Source of the DNA: Avoscillospira sp045530865
GTDB taxonomy: Bacteria; Bacillota; Clostridia; Oscillospirales; Oscillospiraceae
DNA length: 22,958 nucleotides
Assembly (NCBI GenBank): GCA_045530865.1
Contig: JAZSCX010000027.1
Coordinates: forward strand, 1-22,958
Direction of reading: 5' to 3'
A program made the position numbers and the translations under genes. Shown here in pieces: positions 20,430 through 22,958 of this stretch. How positions within the stretch are numbered: the stretch's first letter is position 1; the number at the start of each line of letters is the position of its first letter. Under the pieces are notes generated by a model, which saw nothing but the letters and a program-made list of their open reading frames with translations, was not told the origin of the DNA and did not search any database.

Positions 20430-22958
20430 ATGGCGAACTATCTGCAGGAGCTTCGAAAATCCATAGATGACCAGAAAAAGCGAACGGCGATCCTGAAGCC
20501 TTCGGCAAAGGCGGCGCAGGAACGGCAATATGGCATGACCGACGGCGGCGGGAAAGCACAGACAACCGCAAGCAAAGCGGTTAAGCCGACTGCTACCCAG
20601 ACGGGACAGGCGGCGGTGCTGAAACCCTCAGTTAAGACGGCACAGGAAAAGCAGTATGGTATGACCGATGGCGGCGGGAAAGCACAGACAACCGCAAGCA
20701 AAGCGGTTACACCGACCGCTACCACGATGGGGCAGGCTGCGGTGCAAAGTCCGGCAGTCATCAAGCCTTCGGCAAAGGTGGCACTGGAAAAGCAATACGG
20801 TATTGTAGATTGGAAGGACACCAGACCGCAGAGCACGGGAAAGACGGCGGTTGCACCGACGGTAGTTTCCACACAGAAAGTGGAGGTGCCTGCAAGCAGC
20901 AACAACACCATCGACACCGCAGCAAGAGACCGGGCCCTCAAGGCTGCACAGTCGGAAAAGGATGCCTTTACCAGACTGCAGCAACGGGCTTTGGAGGAGA
21001 TGGAGCTCTACCGCACCGAATCCGGGGAGAGACAAAAAGCGCATCAGCGATATCAGTCCTATTCCGCAAAAATCGCGGCGGCAGAGGATGTGATCCGCAG
21101 GGCTACAGAGGGTGTGGCGACGGACTGGGAAACGCAGAAAGCAGCCGAAATTCAGGCGGCTGGCGGCGATGAGCTTCTGCTGCAGCTGATGCGGATGGAC
21201 GAGCTGGAAACGCGAATAATCAAAGAGGCCGTTGAACTCGGCGAAGACCGAAGAACCGAATACGGAACCGGGCTGACCGAAAATCAACAGCGGTACAATG
21301 CCATGTACAGGGCGCTTTCCATGCTGTACGGCCCTGACGAGGTGAGTGGCTGGTTGGAATACGTTGACCGGGTGAGAAACCGCAGCGCCATGGAAAAGGC
21401 GTTGCAACAGGCGGAGGCAAAAGCCAGGGAGAAGCCCGTGCTTATGTCGCTTGCATCCATCGGCACGAATAAGCTGGCTGGTATGGGTTATGTAGATGTG
21501 CTTGGTCAGAACCTTCAGCGGATCGCAACCGGTTCTGACGCACCCATTGACTACAACAGCCCTGCACAGAGAGCATCCAAAATTACGAACACGATTCGCA
21601 GCACTGTGTCTGAGGATATGAGCGGGATAGGTAGTTTTCTGTATAACACGGCCATGTCCATGGGCGATTCGGTCACATCCATGCCCATGGGTAACCTCGG
21701 CATGGTATTGCTGGGCGGTGCCGCTGCCACCAACGCCATGCAGGCGGCGGCAGACCGGGGCGCGAACAATGGTCAGGCATTGCTGGTGGGTCTGGTTGCC
21801 GGAGCAACGGAAACACTTCTGGAAAAAGTTTCTATGGAGAAACTCTTTAGTCAGAAAACGGCGGGTGGACTAAGAGGCGTTATTTTCAATGCTCTGAAAC
21901 ACGGCGGCGTAAACGGCACAGAAGAAGGCGTGACATCAATTGTCAATATCATTGCCGATGCAGTCATTATGGGCGACAAAAGCGAGTATGAAACCGCAAA
22001 GCGGGCATACATGGCAGACGGTGCAAGCAAGGCTCAGGCCGAATTGAAAGCCTTTACTGATATGGCGACCAATGTTGCACTGGATTATGCCGGAGGTTTC
22101 CTGTCTGGTGCGGTGATGTCCGGCGGCAAGGCCAGTGTGGATGTGGCAGTGTCCAATCTGCAGCAAAATAAAACCGCCCCGGGAAATGAGACAGTGATTG
22201 CAGATACTACACGTTTTGACAGCAAAATACTTAAGAATTTGAATGAGGCTCGCACACGGTTTATTGAGTATGCGCGGGCACATTTTCCCGTATCTGTTGT
22301 AAATAAGGAGACTGGAAAGACCATTGATATATCCAGACAGGGATTGGACAAGTTCTTGAGCGGAAGAATTTCGCACGATAAGTATGCAACTGGGTTTCAC
22401 ATTCCAGAACTGATAGAACGGGCACACAAGGTTGACATTGCAAACAACTACCACACCGAGCAAATAAAGAATGCTCCAACTTATGAGTATTACGATAGCC
22501 CTGTAAAGGTAGGAGATACACACTATACCGCACACATTCGAGTGAAGAACTCAGTCATGGGGGACAAATACTACGGGCATACCATTAGCGAGATTGATGA
22601 AATAAAAATAGAGCCATCGGCGCGGACCTCCAACTCGAAAAACGAGACGGTACAGCCCGTACATGCCATTGATAGCTCTAATAATATTATATTCGATGAC
22701 AAGGAAAATGTCAACTGGGGGAATTTTGATAATACAGGCGCAAATTCCGGTAAGGGTGGCTATGGCATGGCCGTGGGCAGTATTCTGAGCAGCGTTCCGA
22801 TGGTCAGCGCAAAGGCTATGGAACTGGCGGCAAGGGCGGCAAATACTGACACAAAACTGAATATTGACAATATCGCAAGATCGGGCTACGATAATACCAA
22901 AAATGGAGGTGTCAAGAGTGGAAGAGATCAATTACACGGAGCTTCTGGAACGGGAGTA
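20430..22958 (+). CDS. Large polyvalent-type phage protein with C-terminal toxin/effector-like domain (3' end outside window)
   Basis: Open from ATG 20430 to the last base (843 codons), four bases after the previous stop and with GGGGTGA as ribosome site. Layout: residues 22-105 hold two almost identical 42-residue repeats plus a third partial one to ~128; ~150-200 coiled coil; ~330-395 helical; 397-465 Gly/Ala/Met-rich hydrophobic stretch (MGNLGMVLLGGAAATNAMQ, then GQALLVGLVAGATETLLEK) that could cross a membrane; ~500-580 helical; then 600-730 a distinct domain with ETGKTIDISRQGLDKFLSG, HIPELIERA and VGDTHYTAHIRVK. The last domain resembles LPD/PBECR-type domains of phage polyvalent proteins, often nuclease or toxin related; this is a tentative assignment without a search. 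It may be injected with DNA. The N-terminal body looks like a carrier, the tail a payload. Confidence 0.75.
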   Translation, partial: MANYLQELRKSIDDQKKRTAILKPSAKAAQERQYGMTDGGGKAQTTASKAVKPTATQTGQAAVLKPSVKTAQEKQYGMTDGGGKAQTTASKAVTPTATTMGQAAVQSPAVIKPSAKVALEKQYGIVDWKDTRPQSTGKTAVAPTVVSTQKVEVPASSNNTIDTAARDRALKAAQSEKDAFTRLQQRALEEMELYRTESGERQKAHQRYQSYSAKIAAAEDVIRRATEGVATDWETQKAAEIQAAGGDELLLQLMRMDELETRIIKEAVELGEDRRTEYGTGLTENQQRYNAMYRALSMLYGPDEVSGWLEYVDRVRNRSAMEKALQQAEAKAREKPVLMSLASIGTNKLAGMGYVDVLGQNLQRIATGSDAPIDYNSPAQRASKITNTIRSTVSEDMSGIGSFLYNTAMSMGDSVTSMPMGNLGMVLLGGAAATNAMQAAADRGANNGQALLVGLVAGATETLLEKVSMEKLFSQKTAGGLRGVIFNALKHGGVNGTEEGVTSIVNIIADAVIMGDKSEYETAKRAYMADGASKAQAELKAFTDMATNVALDYAGGFLSGAVMSGGKASVDVAVSNLQQNKTAPGNETVIADTTRFDSKILKNLNEARTRFIEYARAHFPVSVVNKETGKTIDISRQGLDKFLSGRISHDKYATGFHIPELIERAHKVDIANNYHTEQIKNAPTYEYYDSPVKVGDTHYTAHIRVKNSVMGDKYYGHTISEIDEIKIEPSARTSNSKNETVQPVHAIDSSNNIIFDDKENVNWGNFDNTGANSGKGGYGMAVGSILSSVPMVSAKAMELAARAANTDTKLNIDNIARSGYDNTKNGGVKSGRDQLHGASGTGV
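20493..20744 (+). repeat. In-frame tandem repeat, 2 x 126 bp plus a partial third
   Basis: Unit 1 is 20493-20618, unit 2 is 20619-20744 (residues 22-63 and 64-105), each running from LKPS through QYGMTDGGGKAQ and TTASKAV to GQAAV. The bases around the second half of each unit (20532-20583 and 20658-20709) differ at very few positions, showing a recent duplication. A diverged third unit starts at 20760 (IKPSAKVALEKQYG). Confidence 0.9.
22918..22958 (+). CDS. Possible start of the next gene (only 13 full codons visible)
   Basis: GTG at 22918 is preceded by GGAGGT with a 7-base gap. The frame reads MEEINYTELLERE and is open to the window edge. It overlaps the end of the large protein in another frame, so it would be a new gene if the large frame ends soon after the window. 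Too little is visible to identify it. Confidence 0.4.
   Translation, partial: MEEINYTELLERE

Larger units (their letters stand above)
9560..22958 (+). mobile_element. Prophage late region, short-tailed (podovirus-like), right end outside window
   Basis: A single plus-strand run of phage packaging and virion genes: terminase small and large subunits, adaptor candidate, scaffold, capsid, hub candidate, portal, fibre, internal virion protein and a polyvalent-type protein. No tape measure, tail tube, sheath or baseplate genes occur, so a short tail is inferred. No integrase, repressor, replication or lysis gene is in the window; these would be to the right. The left edge is set loosely between the hydrolase promoter (9494) and the small terminase gene (9671). 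All reading frames are intact. Confidence 0.9.

Noticed and set aside
20628..21407. Minus-strand open frames opposite the polyvalent-type gene
   Set aside because: They mirror the repeat region and coiled coil; the plus frame continues through all of it to the window edge.

Overview
The window looks like a chromosome segment of a moderately GC-rich Gram-positive gut Firmicute, most likely Oscillospirales/Ruminococcaceae. This is inferred from consensus sigma-A promoters, strong AGGAGG ribosome sites, the DUF1934 + Ddl and DUF4349 genes, and short palindromic repeats of a kind common in that order. Species cannot be named from the sequence alone. The left 9.5 kb is ordinary host chromosome; from about 9.56 kb to the right edge is the late (packaging and virion) region of a prophage of short-tailed (podovirus-like) type.

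Host part. A 5'-truncated Na+/phosphate symporter with a PhoU-like tail (1-1356, +) ends at a symmetric terminator shared with a convergent LysR regulator (1457-2329, -). The regulator is divergent from a PutP-type Na+/proline symporter (2540-3988, +); the two promoters face away from each other around a perfect 8-bp dyad. A second symmetric terminator separates putP from the opposing ddl-DUF1934 operon (5519-4021, -; D-Ala-D-Ala ligase, translationally coupled). Then come an unrecognised acidic small protein (5687-6100), a double-OB-fold SSB-like protein (6210-6809), a DUF4349 lipoprotein (7025-8059) with two tandem terminators, a region holding duplicated tRNA fragments, tRNA-Gln(CTG) on the minus strand (8324-8397) and a membrane-anchored alpha/beta hydrolase (8452-9432, -).

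Prophage part. One closely packed plus-strand operon carries small and large terminase, a probable head-tail adaptor, scaffold, major capsid protein, a large tail hub/nozzle candidate, a small membrane protein, portal, a tail fibre/receptor-binding protein, a coiled-coil probable internal virion (ejection) protein, and a very large protein (20430 to beyond the window). There is no tape measure, sheath, tail tube, capsid protease, integrase or repressor in the window. The portal lies after the capsid and hub genes, an unusual order. The only two sizeable gaps in the operon (13396-13558 and 15341-15470) are filled by host-type palindromic repeats, including one 29-bp unit present identically in both.

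Most interesting item: the 843+ residue protein at the right end. It has 42-residue tandem repeats, a coiled coil, a glycine/alanine-rich hydrophobic segment and, after a drop in GC content, a C-terminal domain resembling phage polyvalent-protein/toxin-nuclease modules. It looks like a virion-delivered carrier with an exchangeable effector tail, and a further gene with a good ribosome site appears to start overlapping its end.
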